A stretch of DNA of 64,000 nt from Agapanthus africanus (GCA_030015575.1 CM057338.1:135805546-135869545); one strand, 5' to 3'; shown: positions 42,011-54,399, counted from the stretch's first letter. Translations and numbers: made by a program. The notes: a model not told the origin generated them from the sequence alone.

Positions 42011-44215
42011 TGAAGGGTTACCCTAGTGCCCCGGCCAACTTCCGTGGCCAAATGCGGAACAAAAATTTTCTAACGACCAAAAACTTGGCACTAGTTTAAC
42101 TCTAAAACCCGGATCTTTCCATAAAACTAATTAGCTACACTAGGAGAGCTATTTACTATGATGAGGAATTCTTACCAAATGAACCAATTCTTTCGGTCTT
42201 TGTTCTTCACCTTAGCACCTACTAGCCACCTTGAACTTGCTTGATCTTCTTTCCTTGCTCCGTCGGTCCTCCGGGATTGAGCTTGTTCTCCGGCCTTCCT
42301 TGGTCCTTGATGATCCACCCGGAGAATATGATCCATGGCTCTAGCTCTTTGCTAAGTGTCAAAAGAGCAACTAGAGAACTTGGGATGCTAGTCCAAGTAA
42401 TCTAGGATGTAATTTGGATGTCTAAGTGTTTGCTATCTCTTTTCTAATCTCTTGACTTGTTTCTCAACTCATGAGAATGTTAGTGAAGAGGAAGAAGATG
42501 AAGGTGGAGGAAAGCAAGAGGAGGGAGGAACTTGAGAGAAAATGGGAGCTCAAGAAATTATGAAGCATAGCATGAAAGAGAAAATACACGCATACGTTTT
42601 TTGTATGAATTCTTTCATTAAACAATTAGCAACCATGCTTCAATAGTAACTCCAAAATGAATTATAAATTCATTTGATTACTATTGAAGCATGGTCACCT
42701 CTATTCCTCCCTCGTCTCTCAGTTTACACCTCATTTCCAATTATCAAATAAAAGGAAAATACATAACGAGGTGGCCACCTTCTAGAAGGAAATCTGTAAT
42801 AAAAACGGATTTCAGTCTACCGTACATATATACCGGCAATCAGATAAAAATCCGAACGCCCAAAGAGATAGAATAACACGAAGAACGTAATACTAGAATA
42901 TATGTATCGAAATACATATATGTAAATTATTAAATCAATACCTGATTTAATAATCCGGCTCAAACCCGAGCCGGCTAGTATTACCAACTGGCCAATCGAA
43001 ATTCCGAGTACAAAGTACATCAATCGATCGAACCCTGGACGTATCCAATACGGCTACTACATCATTTGGCCTGAATCAGGGAAACCTTCTGTGTGGAACT
43101 CTAAAGACTCGACAGTACTCTGGCAGTGGGTTTAATCACAAGCACATCAGCGGCACTAGCTGTACGTAACGGCTACCCAGGTACCTGTCGAAAAGAAAGG
43201 CCGATGAGCAAACTCATCTGGATCTCCTACTGAGCCAATCCGTGATAATATCCGTACAGTCCGGTCTCTTCGTCAAAGAGTATCGCATACCGGGTCTAGG
43301 GGATGGTGAACGTCAGACCCTAATAACCTGATAAGTCGGGCCGATGTAGCTCAGGACCAATCCGGAAAACTACTGATCAACCTATCAGTAAATCCCAAGT
43401 GCCTTGGCCAAGGTCTTATGGTCCTGACCAATCGAATCGCGGTACGATATCGACTCCCTATACCGGGAGAGACGAATCCCCGGCAATCGCTCACTGCCTC
43501 CATGTGGCTCGGGACTGAACACAACCAAAACCTGTTTGCATGACTCAGTAGAGCCGTGGTAGGGTAGTGATCAAAGTTCAGTGGGAACTCACACGAGACA
43601 AATGCCGATCTCAGGTCCAAAGAATAACTTGTACACATGTCACCTGAGAACTTCCATCTGACGATAGGTATAGTACCACATAGAAGTTCTCGGCAAGTCC
43701 GTCCAATGTACTCACACCCAGTGAGCACCTGTATACGATCTTAGGTGCATCAAACCAATGGCTGCGGGACCAACCATCCCCCAACGGGGCCAGAAATGTA
43801 CACACCAGTCTACTCTGGAGTATCAGTGCCCAGTCTCGATACTCACGCGACTAGGGACCATTTAAGGATGTGCTTATGGACTACCCTGCTCCCACAAGTA
43901 TGATCGTCATCACAACGCAGGTAGTCAAGCAAGATCCTAGGGGCTTTATCAACATGTAACCGCAATATGTAATAACGAGTATGACATATGCCATGTTAAG
44001 ATAAAGACAAACCACAATAGTATACTACCGTATCGAGTCTTTATCAATATGTGCAAACCAGATATAACAACAATAAAAATAAATACACATATCCCCATAA
44101 AGACAAGTCAAATAATATACTATAAAACTGAGCAAGATTGTTATGTACATACATATCCCTAGTATCCATATGTATACATATACAATACTGGACTCTACGG
44201 CATATACATTCAACA
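42011..44215 (-). repeat. E3 3' LTR
   Basis: On minus it starts TGTTGAATGTATATGCC and ends AACCCTTCA. It contains hairpin pair 42929-42974, TATGTAT-cgaa-ATACATA at 42901-42918, and the 46-nt stem-loop at 43646-43691. It belongs to the same family as LTR C. Confidence 0.88.
43646..43691 (-). repeat. Conserved 46-nt stem-loop, E3 copy
   Basis: GAGAACTTC (43646-43654) is a perfect reverse complement of GAAGTTCTC (43683-43691); inner GGTA-tag-TACC hairpin. Confidence 0.8.
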
Positions 44216-44231
44216 ATCTCCCACTTGCACT
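44216..44231 (-). other. E3 polypurine tract
   Basis: The minus strand reads AGTGCAAGTGGGAGAT directly before the LTR start TGTTG. Confidence 0.85.
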
Positions 44232-44238
44232 GAAGGCC

Positions 44239-44964
44239 AGTGATTGGCGTACCGAATACCCAACGTCTGCTCTAAGGCCAGCTGCTGGCATACCGCATAC
44301 CCAACATCCCAAAAAATCGATCGAACTGTGCTTGAGGAAGGGCCTTTGTAAATGGATCCGCCGTGTTGTCTTTCGTATCCACTCTCCGGACCTCGATCTC
44401 CTAGCGATCTATGATCTCCCTGATCAGGTGATACCGCCTTAAGATGTGCCTGGATTTCTGATGGGACCGTAGTTCCTTCGCTAAAGCTATAGCCCCATTG
44501 TTATCACAATACACTGGTATCGGATCAACAATGGACGGAACCACCTGAAGTTCAGTTATGAACTTCTTTATCCAGACCGCCTCTTTTGCGGCATCGCTTG
44601 CAGCAATGTATTCAGCCTCCATCGTCGAGTCTGCGATGGTATCCTGTTTGGAACTCTTCCAACATACCGCCCCTCCGTTGAGGGTAAACACAAAACCCGA
44701 GACAGACTTGCTGTCATCCTTGTCACTCTGGAAGCTTGAGTCGGTAAAGGACTCGACCCTGAGGTCTCCATTACCGTAAGTCAGGAACATCTCCTTAGTC
44801 CTTCTCAGGTACATGAGAACTATCTTTACTGCTGTCCAGTGGTTCTCACCTGGGTCTGACTGATACCGGCTCACTACGCTTAGCGCGTAAGCTACATCTG
44901 GTCTTATACATAGCATCGCATACATTATAGATCCTACCGCTGAAGCGTAGGGTATAGTGCTCAT
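44239..44964 (-). pseudogene. E3 RNase H domain
   Basis: An open stretch of about 187 codons. YASAVGSIMYAM and VVSRYQSDPGENHW are the end of RT; VESFTDSSFQSD (first Asp), VCWKSSKQDTIADSTMEAEY (Glu) and PVYCDNNGAIALAKE (Asp) are RNase H, then HILRRYHLIREIIDR. A stop at 44401 precedes the last segment. The catalytic residues are all present. It is joined to RT by a frameshift near 44980. Confidence 0.88.
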
Positions 44965-45886
44965 GCGAACCCTTCTCCTCGTCAGTCTTAGGAGATATCT
45001 CCTTGGAGAGGGTGATTCCGTGCAATGCGGGTATGTTACGGCGCTTGGAATTTTCCATACTAAATCTCTTTAGTATGGTCTCTATGTACCTGAACTGCGA
45101 AAGTCCCAGTAATCTCTTAGATCTATCTTTGTAGATCTTGATCCCCAGAATGTACGAGGCATCACCTAGGTCTTTCATAGAGAACCTTTGTGATAAGAAT
45201 AGCTTGACCGATTGTATCATAGGAATGTCATTTCCTATCAAAAGACTGTCGTCCACGTACAAGACTAGGAACACGACAGTTCGTCCTACAATCTTCTTAT
45301 AAATACAAGGCTCATCCTCGTTCTTGATGAAGTCAAATTCTTTGACTGTCTCATCAAAACAGATGTTCCAGCTCCGCAATGCTTGCTTCAATCCATAAAT
45401 GGATTTGAGCAGCTTGCACACCTTCCCGCTGCTCCCACTGTCTACAAAACCTTCTGGCTGATCCATGTAAATGCACACTTCTAAACTTCCGTTTAGAAAA
45501 GCCGTTTTTACGTCCATCTGCCAGATCTCATAGTCATGGAAGGCAGCAATGGCAAGCAGGATCCTAATGGATTTGAGCATAGCCACTGGAGAAAAAGTTC
45601 CGTCATAGTCCACTCCTGGTCTTTGTTGAAAACCTTTTGCAACAAGTCTAGCCTTATAGGTTTCTACCTGCCCATCTACACAAAACTTCTTCTTGTAGAT
45701 CCATTTGCATCCAACGGGTTTTACCCCAGGTGGAACAACTTCCACGGTCCACACTTTATTGGTGTATATGGACTCCATTTCAGATTGCATAGTATCCAAC
45801 CACTTATCAGAGTCCCTACTGAGAATGGCATGCCTGAAACTAGTAGGATCATATTCTTCCAAGATGCAATCCTCTTTGATCCCCAT
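44846..45886 (-). pseudogene. E3 reverse transcriptase
   Basis: One open frame of 346 codons. WLDTMQSEMESIYTNKVW, GCKWIYKKKFCVDGQVETYK, DYDGTFSPVAMLKSIRIL, WQMDVKTAFLNGSLEVCIYM (first Asp), IYGLKQALRSWN, FLVLYVDDSLLIGND (YVDD kept), then MKDLGDASYILGIKIY. The frame is lost at about 44985, within the region that continues as RNase H. A copia linker (45975-46214) precedes it in another frame. Confidence 0.9.
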
Positions 45887-46260
45887 CTATGAGAAAATCG
45901 TAGTATCTCTCGGGCGGATGAGAAATCCTACTAGATCTGCGGAGTGGCTGAGGTTCGTCCGGTACTGTTGAATCTTATGGTTCTACCAAATCTTCAGTTA
46001 TAGTTTGTCCTTCTGGAATTTCTTCCAATTCTACCATGCCCCAACTTATTTCTTTTTCAAGAAACAACCTTTCAAAAAAGGTGGCGTGTCGAAAAACAAA
46101 AACCTTTTGTTCATCGACATGGTAGAATAGATATCCATTTGAATGCCTGAGATATCCAACAAACTTACATAAAACTGACTGTACCTCAAGTTTGTCCGGA
46201 TTCTGGTTTTTCACATAAGCCGGACAACCCTATATCTTAATCCTTTTAAGACATGGTCTT
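45887..46260 (-). pseudogene. E3 integrase-RT linker
   Basis: 46214-45975 reads LCKFVGYLRHSNGYLFYHVD and VFVFRHATFFERLFLEKEI, then an acidic EELEEIPEG-like tail. It is the non-catalytic C-terminal segment between integrase and RT in copia polyproteins, separated by stops from both. Confidence 0.75.
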
Positions 46261-47149
46261 TTATTACTCTATATTTCATATGGAGTCTTAGGCACAGATT
46301 TAGATGGAACCTGATTCAACAGATACGCTGCTGTTTCAAGCGCAAGCCCCAAGAATGAAAGAGGAAATTCTGCATTACTCATCATGGAGCGAACCATATC
46401 CAATAAGGTACGGTTTCTCCGCTCTGATACACCGTTGTGCTGTGGTGTATACGGAGAAGTAAGCTGAGAGAGAATACCATTCTCTTTCAAAAAGTCCCTG
46501 AATTCCGTACTTAAGTACTCCCCCCTCTATCAGGTCGGAGGATCTTAATACTTTTGCCAATCTGGTTCCCTACTTCCTTTCTGAATTCTTTGAATTTCTC
46601 AAAAGTTTCAGATTTGTGTTTCATAAAATACACATATCCGAATCTAGAGAGATCGTCGGTGAATGTGATGAAGTACGAGAACCCACCCCTTGCATGTATA
46701 GACATCGGACCACACACATCACTGTGTATGAGTTCCAAGAGCTCTACTGCTCTTTCTCCATGTCCGGTGAACGGAGATTTGGTCATCTTTCCTTTGAGAC
46801 AAGACTGACAAGTTTCATAAGATGAAAATTCGAACGTATTCAAGAGTCCATCTTTATGTAACTTACTCAGTCTTTTCTCTCCGATATGACCAAGTCTACA
46901 ATGCCACAAGCAGGATTCATTCATATCCGAACTCTTCCTCTTGCGTGTGTTTTGTACATTGAGAACTGTATTCTGATTTAGAACATAGATACCATTACAC
47001 AGTGTACCTTCTGCAACCAGTACCTTATCAAGGTAAATGTTCATGATATTTCTATCAAGAACAAAGTTATATCCATCTTTATCAAGTAAAGAAACTGATA
47101 TGATGTTGCAAAGCATGGAAGGTACATAGTAGCAATTGTTCAAAATCAT
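46261..47149 (-). pseudogene. E3 integrase
   Basis: Zinc region HCRLGHIGEKRLSKLHK and CQSCLKGKM; LIHSDVCGPMS (Asp); YFITFTDDLSRFGYVYFMK. The frame breaks at about 46511-46530 inside the second Asp segment (PDRGG). The continuing frame 46490-46269 gives LTSPYTPQHNGVSERRNRT (Glu) and FLGLALETAAYLLNQVPSKS. Confidence 0.87.
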
Positions 47150-47578
47150 AGTATTGCCATTTGGCAACACTAGGTGATATTCACCGACGGCCGCAGCATT
47201 AACTTGTGCTCCGTTCCCTACTCTGAGGGACATATCATCAGGTGCAACTATCCTACTTTTTCTCAGTCCCTGTAATAAATTACAGATATGAGATCCTGAT
47301 CTGGTATCTAGTACCCAGGAGGTAGGACTGACCGAAAAACGGTTCTCAATAACAAAAACACCTGAAGAAGACGCAACAGTATGTTTCTTCTTCGATGGGT
47401 TTATCGAGGAATTCAAACTTTCCTCTTTTCCTTGATCATACTTATGACTGTTGTCGTAAGTTAGAGTTGAACCGACGTTCCCCAGCCCTGAATAAGAATT
47501 CGGATCGGTCAAGCGATACATTTTATTATCTTGATTAGGGCGTGAAATGGTTGCTACCTGGAGAGAGAGGGAAAACAC
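47150..47578 (-). pseudogene. E3 protease region with DTR active site, no gag upstream
   Basis: Opens after the leader CT tract with MYRLTDPNSYSGLGNVG at 47521, a segment shared with E2 but absent from E1. SSSGVFVIENRF leads to the active site WVLDTRSGSHICN. The codon at 47300-47302 is Arg where retropepsins need Gly (DTG), a single G-to-A change. VGEYHLVLPNG and YVPSMLCNIISV follow. Confidence 0.85.
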
Positions 47579-48174
47579 TCAGCGTGCGCTCTTGCAAGAT
47601 TAGATTAGTTATTAATTTATCTAATCAGGATGCCTCCCACTATTTCCTCAAATTCTTCTTCAAACCCTAAAAGAAGAACCAGTCAGGATTAATTGCACGT
47701 CATAATACTTGCTTAACCTTTCGGCCAGGCCGGTGTTAGTACTTCGAGGGAGGTTTTCCAACGCTATCGCGAAGTTCCTTAATTACATAACATCTTTTCC
47801 CTGGAGGCATAACCCCGCTAACACCTTTCTAGACACCTACTTGGTTTATAGCATTGATTGTTAAGTGTGATAATCTCCCGAGAGTAATCCTACTCATTAA
47901 TGGGATCGGGATCCAACTATCATTGTGTGATGCACTAGATGGAATCCACTCTAGTCACCACACTTCAGAAGGTATGCTAAATCTGCAAGTTTCCTGTATA
48001 TTTGAAACTCCCGATGTAGATTTTTCCCCTAACGACATATGGTCTTGATAGAGACCAACGTACCATAAGTCGCAAGTCAAGTTCGACCCATCATTGTCGT
48101 GGATTAACTTAGACCCACGTGCATAAGCCCTTGATAGAGACTAAAGTGGCTATGCGACTGTCCAAATTAATCGT
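47579..48174 (-). other. E3 leader, truncated by T2
   Basis: Non-coding, colinear with E1 6230-6840 and E2 18600-19240. It shares the AGTACTTCGAGG, GCGAAGTTCCTTAATTA-like and TTGATAGAGACCAA-type blocks. Ends at the T2 insertion; the candidate TSD is ATCGT at 48170-48174. Confidence 0.75.
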
Positions 48175-48583
48175 TGTTGGGGTCAAAATTTGCACCCCGG
48201 TTGACCGAGTCAAAGTCAAGGCCAACCCCAAACCAGGTGGGCCCAAGCCCAGGTCAAGCGGGCCCATCCCAAGTCGAGCCCGCGGCCAGCCTCCTCTATG
48301 CTGAAATAAAAATCATGTAACATATAATTTTGATGTTTTTTTTTGTGCACGAATGTATGCAAAATGGGCATAAAGCCAAATTTTTGTAAAGCCCATGGCT
48401 TATGTGTAAAAAGAAATGGCACATGAGCCATGGGATGGGCAAAATGCCATTTTGTAAAGCCCAATGGGCTATATGTAAATATGTAAGCCAATATAAGGCA
48501 ACATGATGAAAATATCTAATATACTTTTTTTCATTCCCCTCAAAATCTAGGGTTTGTGCCTCTTTCCCCTTTCTGAAGGTTCT
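48175..48583 (+). repeat. T2 5' LTR, first segment
   Basis: Starts TGTTGGGGTCAAAATTTGCA. It has GGGCCCA and GCCCAAG words and CATGGGCT-related repeats (48385-48475). It continues at 59360 after the G2 insertion; 48579-48583 is the left TSD (GTTCT). Confidence 0.78.
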
Positions 48584-50794
48584 TGTCACGCCCCACTTCC
48601 AAGAGTACGCTAAAATGGGCACGTGACATAACCAACCATGCTACCAGTGAGTAGGAAGTATCCATCCACAGTCACATTACGGCTGTAGAGATATCAAGAA
48701 CAAAAATAAAACTATCTAAAACATGTCCATAAACCAAATAACATGAGTCAAGAATAATAAAGGTGCGGAAGCAAAAGATCCAATACACAATAACTGGAAT
48801 GTATGTCCCATAATGCGGGCTCACATCAGGAATAAAATGCAGGAAATAAAGAACTAGCTAATACTGACACCTCACAGCTCAGCCTGCTGGCTGAAGTACT
48901 CCTGCTCGGACTGCAACAGCGGTACAGAATCTGGGCCATGCAAAACCCAGACATCAGCGCGTCGTGTCATCAAGTAATAAAATATGAACAGAGTAATAGA
49001 CAATGCGAATATAAACATGAATAAAGCAAGGGTAACAGTAATATAAATCAGGGCAGTGCAGGGTAGTGTGCAGTGGGTAAACTAAACTGTTCTATCAGGC
49101 TTTCTGTTCTAAAGTCTTTGAAATCAAATTGATGAATCATCGATGTAACTCAATAGTACCCCGTGCATACCCGGGACCACGGTCCAGATTCTCGGGCTGA
49201 AACCGAGACATGCCGCTAGGCACTAAAACAGGAATGGGTACAGATGAATGATGTCAGCAGCATCATTCCAAGGCTGGCCCAGCCTCTAAAACTGTTCAGA
49301 ACAAGTAGCGAACTGTTGAGTTACAAGTCAGGTTTCACCTTTGATTTCCCTATACCCCCAAGTTATATGTGTATGTCAAGTCAGGTATTCAGTAATCAAG
49401 AACTAATGCCAACACAGGATCAGGTAAGCAGGTTTGTCTGGATAGACAACAAGAACGGTTCGTGAGGGCTACATGTCAGGTTTGTTGGCATTAGACACAA
49501 GATCAGGTAACGGGTCAGGTCATGGTACATCAGGTCAAGTCAAGCAGTATACGGTACCATACCGGGTCAATCAATATGTATGTAGCAAGTCATGTCAAGA
49601 TATAAACGATATCATGGGTGTACTGATAATCAGTTACATAATCAAGCATGGTTATCAACAACATGATTTAAGTAATGAATTAAGCAATAAGCAGATTCAG
49701 TTAACTAGTTGTACAGTTATCAGGGGTGTTTAACAGACAGTGTCAGCATTATGAGAATACAGTATGATAGATATGAATGCAGAAAAAAACATGTTAATAA
49801 ATCTGGATGCGATGACATGTATAATCTGTTTAATGGATGCAGTTGTAATGGATGTCTGATAGGATAAACTGGACAAGGGGATCATAGCAATAAACAATGT
49901 GATCTATCATGTACAGGTGATTGTTAGTTATAACTAATCAGGTGCAAGATCAAGCTTCAAGTCCGGAATTATAAAAAATGTGTACGGCACTTTATACGGT
50001 TAATCTTGAAATCTATTTCTATCAATTCTAATTAGGGATTTAACAGGAAATAATTAATTTAGCATATGAATAGTTTAAAATAGCATGTAGCAAGTTTCAC
50101 TTGCCTCGACGGGTAGCGAATCGGGAAAATGGAACGTTACACGTCGGCGGGGAAATCTCGCGACGTGCGCACGGTTCACGGAATAGGTCCGAACGATAAA
50201 CAGTGGAACCACACAGGTCAGAGTACCTCGCTGGATCGTCGGGACACGTCGCCGGTGCGGCCGGATTCCGGCGAACCCAAAAACAGTGAATCTACAATAT
50301 TCAATAATGCAAGAAAAGATAAGAGAAGAATCAAGAAGAGAGAAGGGAAGGAGGATAGAGAAGAGGGTGCTCACGAGGATCTGTGGAGAGGTTGTGATCG
50401 CCGATCACGTCGACGGAGCTCCGGCGGATAGCCTACAACGACGGCGACAAATCTACAGATCATAAGAAATATGAACAGAGAAGAAGGAATGAAAGAAGAA
50501 GAAAGGAGAAGAGAAGAGGGGATGCTATGCTCACCGAGGAGTGTGCTCGTGAGGCCAGGGAATGGATGAAGATCACCGACGGCGATCCCTCGACGTGCTG
50601 CGGCGAGCAGGGGTGCGCGGTGCTCATGAAGGGTCCTTGGGGAGAGGAGGAAAGAGATGTGGTGGAGTTGACGAGGGCGAAGAGGCGACGAGGCCGATGA
50701 TGATGGCGTCGGCGTTGGGGCGAAGGCGAGGAAGGACGAGGCGGCTAGGGCTCGCGAAGGTGGGTTCTGCGTTCTAGAGAAATAGGGAGGAAGA

Positions 50795-50807
50795 GAAAAT
50801 ATATATA
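50795..50807 (-). promoter_or_regulatory. TATA box of the G2 3' LTR
   Basis: The minus strand reads CCTATATATATTT directly downstream of a CT-rich tract; the same site in the 5' LTR is near 58618-58630. Confidence 0.55.
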
Positions 50808-50990
50808 GGGTAGAGAGAGAGAGAGAGACGGGGGAGAGAGAGAGAGAGAAAGATTGCGAGAGGAGAGAGACAGAGAGGAGGTGAGAGATCGAGAGGAGAG
50901 AGAAACGGGGAGGAGAAAGAATCTCGTCGCGACGTGAGGAGAGCGGAAGAGAGAAGAGAGAGAAAGAGAAAGAGAAAGGAAGAGAGAACG
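50808..50990. repeat. GA-rich tract in the G2 3' LTR
   Basis: Runs of GAGAGA, GGAGAGA and AAAGAG. The homologous tract in the 5' LTR is at 58630-58810, with different repeat counts. Confidence 0.9.
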
Positions 50991-51602
50991 AGAAATGGTG
51001 GGGCCCCCGGGGTTAAAATGAACATGATTGGCTGGGAGAAAAATTTTATAAAAGATTTTAGGAAATGGAAATTTACTCTGGGGATTTATTATATTCGACG
51101 GTTTTAAAAAATACTAGAAATTAGGATTTGGCGCAAATGCAAAATATTTCCAAATTGCGCCCGGGTCTGGTCCAAAATTTGAAATTGAAATAAGAAAATT
51201 ATAGGCGGGATCCAAAATTTAAAATGAAGTATTTTATGATAAAAAAGTATACCCCCAAAACGGACACGCGTACGTGCGCGTAGCCGTCCAAACACGTCCG
51301 TTTCACTGAACGGGACGAGGACACGATGCAAAGATGCTACCACAGGGTTAGGGGTGTCAAGCAGGCTATGTAAAATATTTTTTATTTTATTTTAGATGCC
51401 TTAAACTGTTATATGCAGAAATGAATTGTCGGGTAAAATTTATAACTAGCAACAGTCAATTTGGATCAGTGAAATAAATACCATACACCATTCATACGGT
51501 AACAGAAACTAGTAGTATTGGGCTTGGTTGTTACATTATACCCAACTACAAAAAGAATTTCATCCTCGAAATTCCAAGAATACAAAGATAGACGACAAAC
51601 AA

Positions 51603-51836
51603 CTACAAGAAAAGATGAGGAAACTTCTGCCGGATTTCATCTTCTTATTCCCAGGTGGACTCTCCATGCGAGCGATTACCCCAAGAAACAAGTACAAGAG
51701 GGATAACCCTGTTCTTAAGAACCTTTTCCCTTCGATCCACAATTTCAACCGGTCGCTCCTCAAAAGTCAAGTCTTCTCGTACCGTCAGCTCCGAATGATC
51801 CAATACCTGCGTTTCATCTCGAAAATACCTACGGAG
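51603..51836 (-). pseudogene. G2 chromodomain
   Basis: After the stop the frame reads DHSELTVREDLTFEERPVEI, then REKVLKNRVIPLVLVSW and GESTWE. A TAA at 51645-51647 interrupts, followed by EDEIRQKFPHLFL and the final TAG. It is the typical terminal chromodomain of plant chromoviruses. Confidence 0.88.
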
Positions 51837-51839
51837 TTA

Positions 51840-52946
51840 AGATACGTGAAACATATCGTGCACATTCGCCAAGGATTGCAGTAACGCCAAACGATACGCT
51901 ACCTCACCAACACGCTCCAAGATCTCAAAGGGTCTAACGAATCGAGGACTGAGCTTTCCTCGACTTCCAAAACAAATCACCCCTCTAGTCGGTGATATCT
52001 TCAAGAATACCAAATCACCCACGGCGAACTCTAGAGATCTTCTCGACGTATCTGCCCAACTTTTCTGCCTGTCTTGTGCTACCTTTATATGATTCCTGAT
52101 AGTGTTAACTTTCTCAACTGTCTGCACAACCAAATCTGGTCCCAACAATCTTCGTTCACCAACATCGTCCTAACAAACAGGTGAACGGCATTTACGACCA
52201 TACAAAGCTTCAAATGGAGCCATCTGGATAGTTGCCTGGAAACTGTTGTTGTAAGAAAACTCCACCAAATGTAGATAATCCTCCCATGAACCCTTGAAGT
52301 CCAACATGCATGCTCTCAACATATCTTCAAGAGTTTGGATCGTTCTCTCCGACTGACCATCAGTTTGAGGATGATAAGCTGTGTTAAACTTCAATCGAGT
52401 CCCCAAACTTTCCTGTAAACTCCTCCAGAAGTGTGATAAAAACCGAGTGTCACGATCGGACACGATGCTTACAGGTACTCCATACAATCTTACAATCTCC
52501 TGCATGTACCGCTCTGCCAAAGTTTCTGTTGATTGACCAACCCGAAAAGGAATAAAATGAGCTGCATTAGTCAAACGATCAACGATCACCCATACTGCAT
52601 TGTTGCCTTTTGGACTCCGCGGTAAAGCTGTCACGAAATCCATGGTTATATGTTCCCACTTCCACTGAGGAATCGGAAGTGGTTGCAGTAAACCAGCAAC
52701 CCTTTGATGTTCAGCCTTAACTTGCTGACACACCAAGCATTTTGCCACAAAGCGAGCAATTTCCCGTTTCATGCCTTCCCACCAGAAATGTTGTCGAATA
52801 TCCCGGTACATCTTCGTGCCTCCTGGATGTACAGAATAAGCTGAACTGTGTGCCTTCTTCATAAGTTCTTCACGAGTATCTCCCTTTGGTACACACAAAC
52901 GGCCACCATACCTCAACGAACCATCTACATGTATCAGTAAATCTGC
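51840..52946 (-). pseudogene. G2 integrase
   Basis: HHCC: HSSAYSVHPGGTKMYRDI, then CLVCQQVKAEHQ. Core: ITMDFVTALPRS (Asp), VSIVSDRDTRFLSHFW (Asp), AYHPQTDGQSERTIQ (Glu). A TAG at 52170-52172 sits where a Trp is usual after SPVC. The C-terminal part reads LLGPDLVVQTVEKV, FAVGDLVFLKISPTRG and VAYRLALL, ending at MFHVS before the TAA at 51837. Confidence 0.92.
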
Positions 52947-53456
52947 TCATAGTCCGGCTTCAACCTGTTCTCGAAACTTTTGCAGTCTAGGATCCTGCGA
53001 TTGCGCTGCTTTAATATTCTCGATCAACGACGAATGTACTTGCAGCTGCAACAACTGTCCCGAGGAATGCGATAGCACAACCTCCAAATCAAATCTTCGA
53101 AAATCTTCAACGAGCTCCTTCTGCGCAGTCAATATCTGAATTGCTGGTAACCGACTGAGCACATCCGGCACGACATTAACCTTCCCCGGATGGTACTTAA
53201 GATCAAGATCGTAATCAGCCATCAGCTCTAACCACCTACGCTGCCTCATATTAAGCTCCTTCTGCGTGAACACATACTTCAAGCTCTTATGATCCGTGAA
53301 AACTTCGACCCTTTCGCCCAAAAGGTAGTGTCTCCAAATCTTCAGAGCGAAAATCACAGCCGCAAGCTCCAAGTCATGAGTTGGGTAATTCTTCTCATGG
53401 GTCTTCAGCTGTCTTGACGCGTACGCTATAACCTTCCCATGCTGCATCAAAACACA
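52947..53456 (-). pseudogene. G2 RNase H
   Basis: Continues in frame after the stop: [34 protein letters not shown] (Glu), [20 protein letters not shown] (Asp), [20 protein letters not shown]. The NDASGKG segment with the first Asp is just before the stop, which replaces the usual Gly. Ends at TGA 52947-52949. Confidence 0.9.
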
Positions 53457-54399
53457 TCATAATCCTTTCCCAGATGCGTCATTGTGAATCACCAATCCTC
53501 CGGAATTGTCTGGCACGGTCAGAATAGGGGCGGTTATCAACTTCTGCTTCAACGTCTCAAAAGCTGACGCACATCTATCCGTCCACACAAAAGGCACCTC
53601 CTTGCGCGTAAACTTGGTCAACGGCTCCGCCAGACGAGCAAAGTTCTCCATGAATCTCCTGTAGTATCCGGCCAGTCCAAGGAAACTTCTCATCTCAGCA
53701 CCATTCTTTGGAATCGGCCAATCTCGAACTGCTACAATTTTTTCTGGATCGACGGCGATTCCATCGCCAGACACAACATGCCCCAAAAACTTTACTTCCT
53801 CCAGCCAAAACTCGCACTTACTCATCTTCGCATACAACTTCTCCTGTCTCAACGTCTGCAGTGCGATCTTCAAATGCTCAGCATGCTCTTCAAAACTCTT
53901 CGAGTAAACCAGAATATCGGTAATGAATACCATAATAAACTGGTCCAAGAATGGTGAAAAGATTCGGTTCATCAAGTCCATGAATATCGCCGGCGCATTC
54001 GTCACTCCGAAGGGCATCACTAAGTACTCGTAATGTCCATACCGAGTTCGGAACGCCGTCTTGCCAATATCTTCTGCTTTCACTCGGACCTGATGATATT
54101 CGGATCGCAAATCCAGCTTCGAGAATACCCTCGCGCCACTAAGCTGCTCAAAAAGTTCGCCAATGCGAGGGATCGGGTACTTGTTCTTAATAGTCACCCG
54201 GTTTAATTCTCGATAGTCGATGCACATCTTTCTTGTGCCATCCTTCTTCTTGACTAGAAGAACTGGAGCTCCCCAAGGCGAGTTACTGCTTCGAATCCAA
54301 CCCTTTTCAAGCAATTCGGCAACCTGTTTCTTGACATCTTCCAACTCCACTGGTGCCATTGGATAATACGCTTTGGATACTGGCACTGCACCAGGAATG
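53457..54399 (-). pseudogene. G2 reverse transcriptase with FITD box
   Basis: [55 protein letters not shown] (first catalytic Asp, residue 641), [14 protein letters not shown], then [12 protein letters not shown]. Ty3-type RTs have IDD in this position; here residue 705 (codon 53919-53921) is Thr, so one of the two catalytic Asp of the box is missing. Thumb: [24 protein letters not shown]. Ends at the TGA at 53457-53459. Confidence 0.92.

Larger units (their letters stand above)
42011..48174 (-). mobile_element. E3: gag-less Ty1/copia retrotransposon, 5' LTR outside the window
   Basis: Minus-strand copia element: 3' LTR (42011-44215), polypurine tract, RNase H, RT, integrase, protease, leader. 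It inserted in the T1 48-bp array; the candidate left TSD is CCAAT (42006-42010). The leader is cut at 48175 by T2, so the 5' LTR and PBS are beyond the window. Like E2 it has no gag. Confidence 0.88.
48584..51535 (-). repeat. G2 3' LTR
   Basis: Nearly identical to 56408-59354, with scattered substitutions and small indels. It carries a TATA-like box (50795-50807, minus), a long GA-rich tract (50810-50990) and a coding-like GC-rich stretch (50540-50760) that is not conserved as protein. Confidence 0.94.

Noticed and set aside
41281..42051. Long minus-strand frame (256 codons) with repeated DLFPRRSIAPAGRSLA peptide, and plus-strand frames with SANDLPAGAMLRLGNK
   Set aside because: A 48-bp repeat unit is divisible by three, so any open frame is extended in both strands. 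There is no homology and no conserved start.
50129..50777. Arg/Gly-rich plus-strand frames in the G2 LTR (also 58205-58707)
   Set aside because: GC-rich and GA-rich composition gives open frames by chance; frames differ between the two LTRs.
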